A model generated the notes under the pieces. The model was not told where the DNA came from. It searched no databases and was given only the letters and a program-made list of their open reading frames with translations. Below, one piece after another: positions 1-5,831 of a stretch of 19,434 bases of DNA. This DNA is from an uncultured Rhodospirillaceae bacterium. Lineage in GTDB: Bacteria; Pseudomonadota; Alphaproteobacteria; Rhodospirillales; UBA2165. Location of the stretch: contig CAJXJM010000005.1 in NCBI GenBank assembly GCA_913054205.1, positions 1-19,434 of the forward strand, given 5' to 3'. A program made the translations under genes and the position numbers. The stretch's first letter is position 1. Every line of letters begins with the position of its first letter.

Positions 1-386
1 TTCGAGTATTCCACCATTACTGTGACAGCGTGGCTATGATTGCCAACTATAGCGTTCAACCACAATGTATCGACAATCTCTGAAATACCAATTTGAGAAG
101 CATCCAGAAAAAACCCGGCCCCTTTGATATCACGGGTGCGAAGTGTCAGATCATCCGGCACGGGCGCCATTCTGGAAAAAGGCTCAGGCTCACGTAATTC
201 TTCAAAGGCGCTCAAATGGATGTTGGTCGCCGTTATCAAATGTTCACCAGAACCAACTGGCATCTTGCCCGGGTCAACGGGTGCCTCCGCCGCCTCTTCC
301 GCAATGATCGAAGCATCTCGCTTCAGTTTTTCCAGCGGATATGGGCCGAGTTCTACTGGGCGTTTTGTACGGTTCAATCCAAACAT
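1..386 (-). CDS. Partial gene, possible reductive-dehalogenase-like Fe-S protein (N-terminus)
   Basis: The minus strand is open for 128 codons from an ATG at 386 to the left edge, so only the N-terminus is visible. AGGA lies eight bases before the ATG. The protein starts MFGLNRTKRPVELGPYPLEK and later has a segment KGAGFFLDASQIGISEI followed by a hydrophobic strand-like stretch. From memory, this layout (basic start, LGPYP-LEKLKR, then a module of the type FL-x-A-x-x-VGI) resembles large alphaproteobacterial proteins with a reductive dehalogenase/QueG-like domain. The cobalamin and 4Fe-4S binding parts would lie outside the window, so the function is a weak inference. That a real gene lies here is well supported: codon use looks natural, and the opposite-strand frame at 124-414 reads as low-complexity Ser-rich sequence. 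It is divergent from the MarR gene, which may control it. Confidence 0.55.
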   Translation of the reverse strand, partial: MFGLNRTKRPVELGPYPLEKLKRDASIIAEEAAEAPVDPGKMPVGSGEHLITATNIHLSAFEELREPEPFSRMAPVPDDLTLRTRDIKGAGFFLDASQIGISEIVDTLWLNAIVGNHSHAVTVMVEYS

Positions 387-424
387 GATGCTTCCTAACG
401 ACTACATTCCCTAATCTGATAAAA

Positions 425-440
425 ATGATATCATATGATA
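425..440. promoter_or_regulatory. Overlapping palindromes between divergent genes, candidate MarR operator
   Basis: Two perfect palindromes overlap here: ATGATATCAT at 425-434 and TATCATATGATA at 429-440. They sit in the 77-base gap between the partial minus-strand gene (start 386) and the MarR gene (start 464). MarR-family dimers usually bind such AT-rich palindromes in their own divergent promoter region. A possible -10 for the regulator, TATGCT, lies at 447-452. Binding is inferred. Confidence 0.5.
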
Positions 441-463
441 ATAAATTATGCTATAGCTAATTC

Positions 464-922
464 ATGTCGATGCAAAAACCAGCCGGCCAACCGGGCCCTG
501 ACGATCATGTCCTGACCTTATGTCACATGCTCTCAAATCGGATCGGCAAAGCCTTTGTCGCCGAGATGGAGGCGCATGAAATCACGGTCGCGGAATGGCG
601 TGTACTCTTGACTTTGGCGCTAAATGCGACTGCTTCCGGTAAAGAGATCACCGAGCGCTGGGCGATGGACAAGATGGCCGTTAATCGCGCGATCTCGTCT
701 CTCCAAAAACGCAATTTAATCGAGAAAAATCAAAGCAGTGAAGATCGACGCGTCATCAATCTAATGCTGACGACAAGCGGCCAAAATATGTATGACACGC
801 TGGTGCCGATTGCCAATCAACGCTATCACAAATTAATGGCGGGATTGGATAAGCCGGAAGAACAACACCTTCGCGCAACCCTCCTGAAAATGATCCTCCA
901 CGCCGATAGCCTTGCGGATTGA
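464..922 (+). CDS. MarR-family transcriptional regulator
   Basis: The 152-residue product has the length and layout of MarR proteins. A helical N-terminal dimerisation part (HVLTLCHMLSNRIGKAF) is followed by a winged helix-turn-helix: TVAEWRVLLTLAL, then MDKMAVNRAISSLQKRNLIE as the recognition region, then the wing SSEDRRVINLMLTTSG with its typical D-R-R. A C-terminal helix pair completes the dimer interface. These proteins are ligand-responsive repressors, often controlling a divergent neighbour and themselves. The divergent gene at 386 and the palindromes at 425-440 fit that arrangement. No clear Shine-Dalgarno precedes the ATG at 464, and a possible -10 lies only about 12 bases upstream, so the mRNA may be nearly leaderless; an inner ATG at 470 is the alternative start. 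The effector is unknown. Confidence 0.88.
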   Translation: MSMQKPAGQPGPDDHVLTLCHMLSNRIGKAFVAEMEAHEITVAEWRVLLTLALNATASGKEITERWAMDKMAVNRAISSLQKRNLIEKNQSSEDRRVINLMLTTSGQNMYDTLVPIANQRYHKLMAGLDKPEEQHLRATLLKMILHADSLAD

Positions 923-1001
923 AGAGGACCTGCGCCTAGCCTTGGAACGCTCTGAGTTTGTATTGCACCATTAGCCCAAATATTGCCTCGATGACAACTC
1001 T

Positions 1002-1167
1002 GTAGCCGGTATGAAAGTCACCGCCGAAGATGTCGAGAGCGAATATCAAGTGTCTTAATCTACGCGGCCAGGCCTGCGATGAAATCCAAGGTTACGATTT
1101 CAGTAAACCCGTGAGTGCAGAGGAGTTCCCTAAAATAGTTAAAAAATTTTCAAATTATACTCCATAG
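1002..1167 (+). pseudogene. Relic of an EAL-domain (cyclic-di-GMP phosphodiesterase) gene, C-terminal end
   Basis: Frame one from 1002 reads VAGMKVTAEDVESEYQV and then stops after one more codon. If the single T at about 1053 is skipped, reading continues as LNLRGQACDEIQGYDFSKP and then VSAEEFPKIVKKF to a TAG at 1165-1167. Joined, this matches the end of EAL domains, whose consensus is close to G-x-K-V-x-A-E-G-V-E-T-x-x-Q-L-x-x-L-R-x-x-G-C-D-E-I-Q-G-Y-x-F-S-K-P-x-x-A-E-E-F, with exactly the expected spacing across the frameshift. EAL domains hydrolyse cyclic di-GMP. Only about 55 of some 240 domain residues remain; the catalytic EAL motif and the rest are missing, and a TAG at 972-974 closes the frame upstream. 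The conserved AEG and VET are altered to AED and VES. This is a decayed fragment with no expected activity. Confidence 0.75.
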
Positions 1168-1300
1168 TATCAAAACAGTACTAAGTGTTAATAGACTAGT
1201 AAAAATAAGAGTCTTTTCATGATTTAGCCTCTGCTCAGAGTTGAATGGATGCTCGCTCCGGTTTTATGTTTACTGATTTTAAAAGCTGTAAATAAAACGA

Positions 1301-1321
1301 TATTTGAAGTCCATTCAAATA
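1301..1321. repeat. Perfect inverted repeat, 8-base arms
   Basis: TATTTGAA at 1301-1308 and TTCAAATA at 1314-1321 are perfect inverted arms around the spacer GTCCA. The size suits a dimeric repressor site or a small hairpin. It is about 480 bases from the nearest gene start, so its partner is unclear. Confidence 0.5.
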
Positions 1322-1382
1322 CTTTAATTATTTGGTTTTATCGTAAGCAAAAGGAATTATTTATTGTTGAATTAGTGGAAAG

Positions 1383-1586
1383 TTTTGCACATCTAAAATA
1401 TCAACAAATTGCTTGGAAAGTGTAAGCAAAAGCCGGTAATAGCTCTAATTTTTTCCTCTAAAATCAAAATTATCTTATATTTATCAACCGGTTGCATAAG
1501 CACTCTCATAAATTGATTTGGGGAAATTCGTTTCCCGGCGCTCATACTCATTCCGTGATCGAAACTTATCGACAGAGTTATCCACA
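1383..1586 (+). other. Cluster of DnaA-box-like 9-mers
   Basis: TTATCCACA at 1578-1586 is identical to the strongest DnaA box consensus. TTATCGACA at 1566-1574 differs by one base and lies exactly 12 bases upstream in the same orientation. TTTTGCACA at 1383-1391 fits the relaxed consensus TTWTNCACA. The surrounding DNA is AT-rich. Genes typical of alphaproteobacterial origins (dnaA, hemE, parAB, gidAB) are absent from the window, so this could be a titration or regulatory site, or chance. Confidence 0.3.
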
Positions 1587-1796
1587 AGCATTTGGGCTTG
1601 GATGTTGTTCATTTGTCACAGTCTTGATGACGCCAAACTCTAGGCCAAAAGAACCCATTGAGATCATTGATTCTTTTCTAACCAAAATGTCGTTTTAACT
1701 CCGATTTTTAGCAAATGAAGTTTGCCGAAATCCTCTCATTCAGGTAAATCTATCGACCGAGATTTTATAAAACGCGAAAAAGCAAAGGGGAGTAAT

Positions 1797-2507
1797 ATGC
1801 CAAATGAATTTTCTGGAGAGATGATCGACATCGCCGCAAAAGATGGCGGCAGCTTTAAAGCCTATTGTTCAAAACCAGCAAGTGGGTCCGGACCTGCGCT
1901 TGTTATGATCCAGGAAATATTCGGCATTACCGATTGGATCAAGGAAATTGCCGACCAATTTGCCGCTCAAGGCTATCTGGTCGTGGCACCAGATATGTTT
2001 TGGCGCTTTGATCCAGGCTTCGTCGCCAACCCTGCCGTCGAAGAAGAATTTCAAAAAGCCTTTGGTTATTTGGGCGTCATTGATCACGATAAAGCTGTGG
2101 AAGATGTTGATGCAGCCCTCACCGCCGCCAAGGCCATGCCGGAATGTAATGGCAAAGGTGCTGTGACCGGATTTTGCATGGGCGGCACTTTGGTTTACCT
2201 GTCTGCTGCTCGGCTAGACCTTGATGCAGCCATCGCCTATTACGGCACGCAAATCCACGAATATCTCGAAGAAGGCAAGAACGTCACCTGCCCTATGCTT
2301 TTCCATATGGGTGAAGATGACGATACTTTCTCCGTCGAGGACCGCAATAAAATTCACGCGGCGCTCATCGGCAAAGAGAATGTCTCAATCCACATGTATG
2401 ATGCGGGACATGCTTTTGCCAATTCACATAATCCAAGCCATCACGTCCCAGATGCCGCGGCAGCAGCTCACGAGAGAACCTTTAAGCTACTGGATTCACT
2501 GAAGTAA
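1797..2507 (+). CDS. Dienelactone hydrolase family alpha/beta hydrolase
   Basis: The 236-residue product matches the dienelactone hydrolase family in length and motifs. The nucleophile elbow is G-F-C-M-G-G with Cys127. The acid is in the G-E-D-D-D stretch (about Asp174-176), and His205 sits in YDAGHAFANS. Glu40 in QEIFG corresponds to the conserved glutamate that helps activate the cysteine. Family members hydrolyse dienelactones from (chloro)catechol breakdown, but many act on other esters or lactones. No signal peptide is seen, so it is cytoplasmic. The ATG at 1797 is chosen because AGGGGAG ends five bases before it; a TTG at 1722 would add 25 residues without a ribosome site. The stop lies 16 bases before the CoA-transferase start, and the two are probably co-transcribed. 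The true substrate is unknown. Confidence 0.88.
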   Translation: MPNEFSGEMIDIAAKDGGSFKAYCSKPASGSGPALVMIQEIFGITDWIKEIADQFAAQGYLVVAPDMFWRFDPGFVANPAVEEEFQKAFGYLGVIDHDKAVEDVDAALTAAKAMPECNGKGAVTGFCMGGTLVYLSAARLDLDAAIAYYGTQIHEYLEEGKNVTCPMLFHMGEDDDTFSVEDRNKIHAALIGKENVSIHMYDAGHAFANSHNPSHHVPDAAAAAHERTFKLLDSLK

Positions 2508-2523
2508 TAAGGAATTGCAACAA

Positions 2524-3753
2524 ATGCCTGAAGTTATACCGGGTCCTTTAGCAGGATTGCGGATATTCGATCTTACACGCGTATTGGCAGGGCCAAGCTG
2601 CGTCCAAATACTCGGCGATCTCGGTGCTGATGTCATTAAAGTGGAGCGCCCGGGGCTCGGCGATGATACGCGCAAATTCGGTCCGCCTTTTGTCAAAGAC
2701 CCGGACGGCAATGAGACATCAGAATCAGGCTATTATCTCACCGCCAACCGCAACAAACGATCCATCACACTTAATCTGACCAGTGAAGAAGGCCAAGCGC
2801 TGGCGAGACGAATGATCGCGAAATGCGACATCTTGGTTGAAAACTTCAAAGTCGGAAACCTCGCCAAATACGGCTTGAGTTACGATGACCTTAAAGACGA
2901 GTTTCCGAGTCTGGTCTATTGCTCAATCACAGGTTTCGGCCAAACCGGTCCCATGGCGGCGCAGCCGGGGTATGACTTCATGGCGCAAGGCATGGGCGGT
3001 CTGATGAGCATCACCGGCGAAAAAGACCGGGAGCCGCAACGGGTTGGCGTCCCCATTGCCGACCTCACAGCCGGCCTCTGGGCTGCGATTTCGATCAATG
3101 CGGCGCTGCGCCACCGGGAAATTACCGGCGAGGGCCAGCAAATCGATATTTCCTTGCTTGATACACAGATCTCGACGCTTTCAATCCAAGGTCTCAACTA
3201 TCTGACATCCGGCGAAGTGCCAGGATTGCTTGGCAATGCGCATCCCAATATTGTGCCTTATCAGGTTTTCCCGACATCTGACGGCAATGTCATAATCTCA
3301 GTCGGCAATGACAGCCAGTTCGAGCGGTTTTGTGAGTTTATCGAGCGCCCAGAACTTAGCTCAGATGAGCGTTTCACGACGAATGACATGCGGGTGCGCA
3401 ACCGCGATGAACTTACCGAGATTCTCAACGCCGTCACCGAGCAAGAGCCGACCGATTATTGGCTCGACGGGCTCGATAAAATTAAAATCGCCAGTGGTCC
3501 GATCAACCGCATTGATCAGGCGTTTGCCAATCCCCAAGTCCTGGCCCGCGAGATGGAAATCGAGATGAATCACCCTGCCGCCGGCGATAAGCCGGTTAAA
3601 ATGATCGGCAGCCCAATTAAAATGTCCGCCACACCCGTCAGCTACCGTCGCACACCGCCGATGCTCGGCGAGCACACAGATGAAGTGCTGGGGGAGTTGT
3701 TAGACCTAAGTCCTGAGGACTGCGCTGCGCTCAGGGATAAAAGCGTGATTTAA
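2524..3753 (+). CDS. CaiB/BaiF family (class III) CoA-transferase
   Basis: The 409-residue product has the class III CoA-transferase layout. The N-terminus GPLAGLRIFDLTRVLAGP leads into LGDLGADVIKVERPGLGDDT, which binds CoA. NRNKRSITLNL and D-I-L-V-E-N-F follow, then Y-C-S-I-T-G-F-G-Q-T-G-P and P-G-Y-D-F-M-A-Q, where Asp151 is the expected catalytic aspartate that forms the acyl anhydride. G-V-P-I-A-D-L-T-A-G is also conserved. These enzymes move CoA between carboxylic acids; the substrate cannot be read from sequence. The ATG at 2524 is preferred over a TTG at 2515 because AAGGA lies about ten bases before it. It follows the dienelactone hydrolase gene directly and is followed by a perfect hairpin (3759-3779), which may end or reduce transcription. 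Confidence 0.92.
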   Translation: MPEVIPGPLAGLRIFDLTRVLAGPSCVQILGDLGADVIKVERPGLGDDTRKFGPPFVKDPDGNETSESGYYLTANRNKRSITLNLTSEEGQALARRMIAKCDILVENFKVGNLAKYGLSYDDLKDEFPSLVYCSITGFGQTGPMAAQPGYDFMAQGMGGLMSITGEKDREPQRVGVPIADLTAGLWAAISINAALRHREITGEGQQIDISLLDTQISTLSIQGLNYLTSGEVPGLLGNAHPNIVPYQVFPTSDGNVIISVGNDSQFERFCEFIERPELSSDERFTTNDMRVRNRDELTEILNAVTEQEPTDYWLDGLDKIKIASGPINRIDQAFANPQVLAREMEIEMNHPAAGDKPVKMIGSPIKMSATPVSYRRTPPMLGEHTDEVLGELLDLSPEDCAALRDKSVI

Positions 3754-3758
3754 TACTA

Positions 3759-3779
3759 AAAAGGTTCCAGGAACCTTTT
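3759..3779 (+). terminator. Perfect inverted repeat, terminator or attenuator
   Basis: AAAAGGTTCC and GGAACCTTTT are perfect arms around a single A, so the practical hairpin is an 8-base stem with loop CCAGG and a 3-prime arm ending in four T. It begins five bases after the CoA-transferase stop and directly abuts GGAGGAG, the ribosome site of the next gene. A weak terminator or a translational control hairpin are both possible; an operator is also possible. Confidence 0.55.
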
Positions 3780-3791
3780 GGAGGAGCATAC

Positions 3792-4655
3792 ATGGTTCAA
3801 CTGATTGAAAGTGATATCCTGACCAAGGAGGTTCTCGATTGGCAAGGACTTCATTTATTCCATTTTATGAGTTCATCGTGTTCGCAAAAGACCCGCGTTT
3901 GTCTCAATCTTAAAAACATCGAATGGGAGTCCCATCACCTAAATTTGAGTGCCGGCGACAATTACACTGACTATTATCTCGGCATCAATCCGCGCGGGCT
4001 GGTTCCAACCCTCATCCATGATGGTGAAGTACACATCGAGAGCAACGATATTCTATTGTTGCTTGATGAACGCTTTCCCGACGTAAAACTCGTGCCGGCC
4101 GGCCTGGAAGACCAGATCGCCGAGCTGCTTCACCATGAGGATGATCTTCACCTAGATTTGCGCACCCTTACCTTCCGGTTTACCCAGCCGCGCGGCAAAG
4201 AGCCCCGCTCAAAAGAAACCTTACAAAACTATCGAGATCGTGGGTCTGGCACGGTCGGTGGCGAACCCGATGCCCATAAAGACGTCGAGCTCAAGTTTTG
4301 GGAGACCGCTGCCAGAACCGGCATTACCGATGATGCCGTCCGAGTCTCCGCCGGACGCTTCAAAGCAGCTCTCGAGGAATTGGAAGATCGCCTGCAAATC
4401 AATCCGTATCTTCTTGGCGACGAAATCTCGGTGCTTGATGTTACGTGGGTAATATATATCAACCGCCTGGTTCGATGTGGCTATCCTCTGGAGCAGCTGC
4501 ACAGCGCGGTCAATAAATGGTTCTGGCCGCTCCGAGAACAGCCGAAGTTTGCACGTGAACTACAGGTCCCGCCGGATGTGCAGAAAGCGGTTGAAGAAAA
4601 TCACGTAAATCTACGACAGGCGGGTGCCACGCTGGTGGATGTTGCTGGGCTTTAA
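3792..4655 (+). CDS. Glutathione S-transferase-like protein
   Basis: The 287-residue product has a thioredoxin-fold N-terminal domain at about residues 19-100. HLFHFMSSSCSQKTRVCLNL carries the Ser/Cys active-site start of helix 1 (Ser27-29, Cys30, Ser31). N-P-R-G-L-V-P-T-L has the cis-proline (Pro72), and I-E-S-N-D (residues 82-86) is the usual glutathione-binding site. The C-terminal part, including YLLGDEISVLDVTWVIYINR, is the all-helical GST domain. The protein is longer than the usual 200-230 residues because of an insert (about 130-165) rich in charged residues. The S-x-x-C-S start recalls zeta-class, maleylacetoacetate isomerase and tetrachlorohydroquinone dehalogenase types, but the reaction cannot be assigned. 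The ribosome site GGAGGAG lies five bases before the ATG. Confidence 0.85.
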   Translation: MVQLIESDILTKEVLDWQGLHLFHFMSSSCSQKTRVCLNLKNIEWESHHLNLSAGDNYTDYYLGINPRGLVPTLIHDGEVHIESNDILLLLDERFPDVKLVPAGLEDQIAELLHHEDDLHLDLRTLTFRFTQPRGKEPRSKETLQNYRDRGSGTVGGEPDAHKDVELKFWETAARTGITDDAVRVSAGRFKAALEELEDRLQINPYLLGDEISVLDVTWVIYINRLVRCGYPLEQLHSAVNKWFWPLREQPKFARELQVPPDVQKAVEENHVNLRQAGATLVDVAGL

Positions 4656-4663
4656 AATTCATT

Positions 4664-4690
4664 AAAAAAGGCCGCTACAAGAGCGGCCTT
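4664..4690 (-). terminator. Rho-independent terminator for the DUF4340 operon
   Basis: Stem arms AAGGCCGCT (4668-4676) and AGCGGCCTT (4682-4690) enclose the loop ACAAG. On the minus strand the stem is followed by a run of six T (4664-4669), as expected of an intrinsic terminator of the leftward operon. It also lies just after the plus-strand GST gene and may stop that transcript too, though there the T run is short. Confidence 0.85.
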
Positions 4691-4695
4691 CCATA

Positions 4696-4714
4696 AAGTG
4701 TACCAGGTACACTT
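4696..4714. repeat. Perfect inverted repeat in the convergent gap
   Basis: AAGTGTACC (4696-4704) and GGTACACTT (4706-4714) are perfect arms around one A, giving a hairpin with a CCAGG-type tip. It lies six bases after the DUF4340 stop and next to the terminator. Its core resembles that of the hairpin at 3759-3779. Confidence 0.6.
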
Positions 4715-4720
4715 ATTACA

Positions 4721-5812
4721 TTACTTTTTATCTTTATCTTTATCTTTATCTTTATCTTTATCTTTATCTTTATCTTTATCTTTGGACGGATCTTTGAGCA
4801 CATCTGAGTGTTTGCGGCTCATATAGCGGTATTTATGCGCCGGCAATTGATAGACCCATTTAGAAACTTTGGCGTTAATAGCCGCGGCTTCTTTTTTGAT
4901 CGCCTCGCTTGCCGTATCAGAAGTGCGCGCGGTTAGTTCAGCCCAAAAATTACCGTCATCCACATCCACCATATTAACATTCATGATCAAGCCATCATTG
5001 GTTTTGATCTCAGTCTTAATGGTTTTATCCGCAGGGAATTTGATCTGACCACGTGCCATTACGTCTTCGAGTTCAAGCTTATCCAAGCCATCGCCCATAT
5101 TGTCGATGTCCGATTGATACTCGATTTTCCAGCCAGCAGGCATGTTGTCGATTTTAAATTTCTCTTTGTCGACACGGCTGACGATCATTTTCTGACCGTC
5201 GGGATGACTGACGACAACATTGGTAATACGCTTGCTGGCGACGTCCAAAAATTCAGGTTCCACCCATTTGTTGATGGCGCCTGGAATATCGAGACGGCCA
5301 GAAGCCAGCCAAGATTGCGCATCGCCGGGCATACGAATATATCGGCCGGAATTTGACGGGCCCGCTACATCTGCATTTATTTTGCCAATGATTAATTTCG
5401 CCAACTCGCCGCTTTTGCTTTTAACCGTCAGCAAGATAGATTTTGCCTTGTCACCTTTTAGATCTTCAACTTGAAGACGCTCATAGAGCTTCGGCTTTTT
5501 GGTTTTAGCTTCCCGCAGGCGCAGCTCAGACAACCCTAGCAAAAGGTCACTCAACACCTCGTTCGAGGCGGTATAGCCTTGGCGATCAGCCAGCACCCAT
5601 TTGTCGCCAACGCGCTTAACGGTCAATTTGGTTTTGGCATCCTGTACGATGATTTCGGTTACCGAACTTGCCTTTTCCGCAAATCCTGGCAGCACAGGCT
5701 TATCTTCTAATCCGACTTTGTGAACGGAATACCGAGATGCAACGGAAAAACTTGCGGCCGCTACAACAATTGCTGTGATGACCGTAAATCCGATAAATGT
5801 TTTGGGATTCAT
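4721..5812 (-). CDS. DUF4340 domain protein, last gene of a Gld-like ABC operon
   Basis: The 363-residue product starts with a membrane anchor (about residues 5-26) with no cleavage cysteine, so most of it should lie in the periplasm. The pattern ITEI-type strand, then K-x-T-V-K-R-V-G-D-K-W-V-L-A-D (about 60-80), followed by KSILLTVKSKSGELAKLIIGK, is typical of DUF4340. This domain is often encoded after GldG-like auxiliary genes. Its biochemical role is unknown. The tail from about residue 342 is an almost pure Lys-Asp repeat, encoded by nine copies of a 6-base unit (see the repeat entry). AGAGAG precedes the ATG by a few bases. The gap to the upstream GldG-like gene is 19 bases, so they are co-transcribed, and a strong terminator follows. 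Confidence 0.85.
   Translation of the reverse strand: MNPKTFIGFTVITAIVVAAASFSVASRYSVHKVGLEDKPVLPGFAEKASSVTEIIVQDAKTKLTVKRVGDKWVLADRQGYTASNEVLSDLLLGLSELRLREAKTKKPKLYERLQVEDLKGDKAKSILLTVKSKSGELAKLIIGKINADVAGPSNSGRYIRMPGDAQSWLASGRLDIPGAINKWVEPEFLDVASKRITNVVVSHPDGQKMIVSRVDKEKFKIDNMPAGWKIEYQSDIDNMGDGLDKLELEDVMARGQIKFPADKTIKTEIKTNDGLIMNVNMVDVDDGNFWAELTARTSDTASEAIKKEAAAINAKVSKWVYQLPAHKYRYMSRKHSDVLKDPSKDKDKDKDKDKDKDKDKDKK
4727..4783 (-). repeat. Hexanucleotide tandem repeat coding for a Lys-Asp tail
   Basis: On the plus strand TTT is followed by nine exact copies of ATCTTT, 57 bases in total. On the minus strand this codes for alternating Lys (AAA) and Asp (GAT) at the C-terminus of the DUF4340 protein. 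There is no base interruption, and every Lys and Asp uses the same codon, so the array is young or kept uniform by slippage. Length change by whole units keeps the reading frame. Confidence 0.97.
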
Positions 5813-5831
5813 AACTCTCTATTCTCCGTAT

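Larger units (their letters stand above)
1168..1796. other. AT-rich non-coding stretch
   Basis: No convincing gene lies between the EAL relic and the dienelactone hydrolase start. Short frames on either strand (1492-1698 plus, 1393-1587 minus) lack good starts and look random. The stretch is noticeably more AT-rich than the flanking genes. It holds an inverted repeat at 1301-1321 and DnaA-box-like sites at 1383-1586, listed separately. The promoter of the downstream operon must lie here, but I cannot name one with confidence. Confidence 0.6.

Noticed and set aside
124..414. Plus-strand 96-residue open frame
   Set aside because: It is rich in Ser and low-complexity, lacks a ribosome site, and is opposite a minus-strand frame with natural codon use that runs off the left edge.
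1566..1586. Chromosomal replication origin
   Set aside because: Only two or three box-like sites and none of the usual neighbouring genes; kept only as a low-interest finding.
1492..1698. Plus-strand 68-residue open frame in the AT-rich gap
   Set aside because: Non-ATG start, no ribosome site, random-looking composition.
4727..4783. Short tandem array as a CRISPR or regulatory microsatellite
   Set aside because: The units are six bases with no spacers, and the array is in frame inside a coding region.
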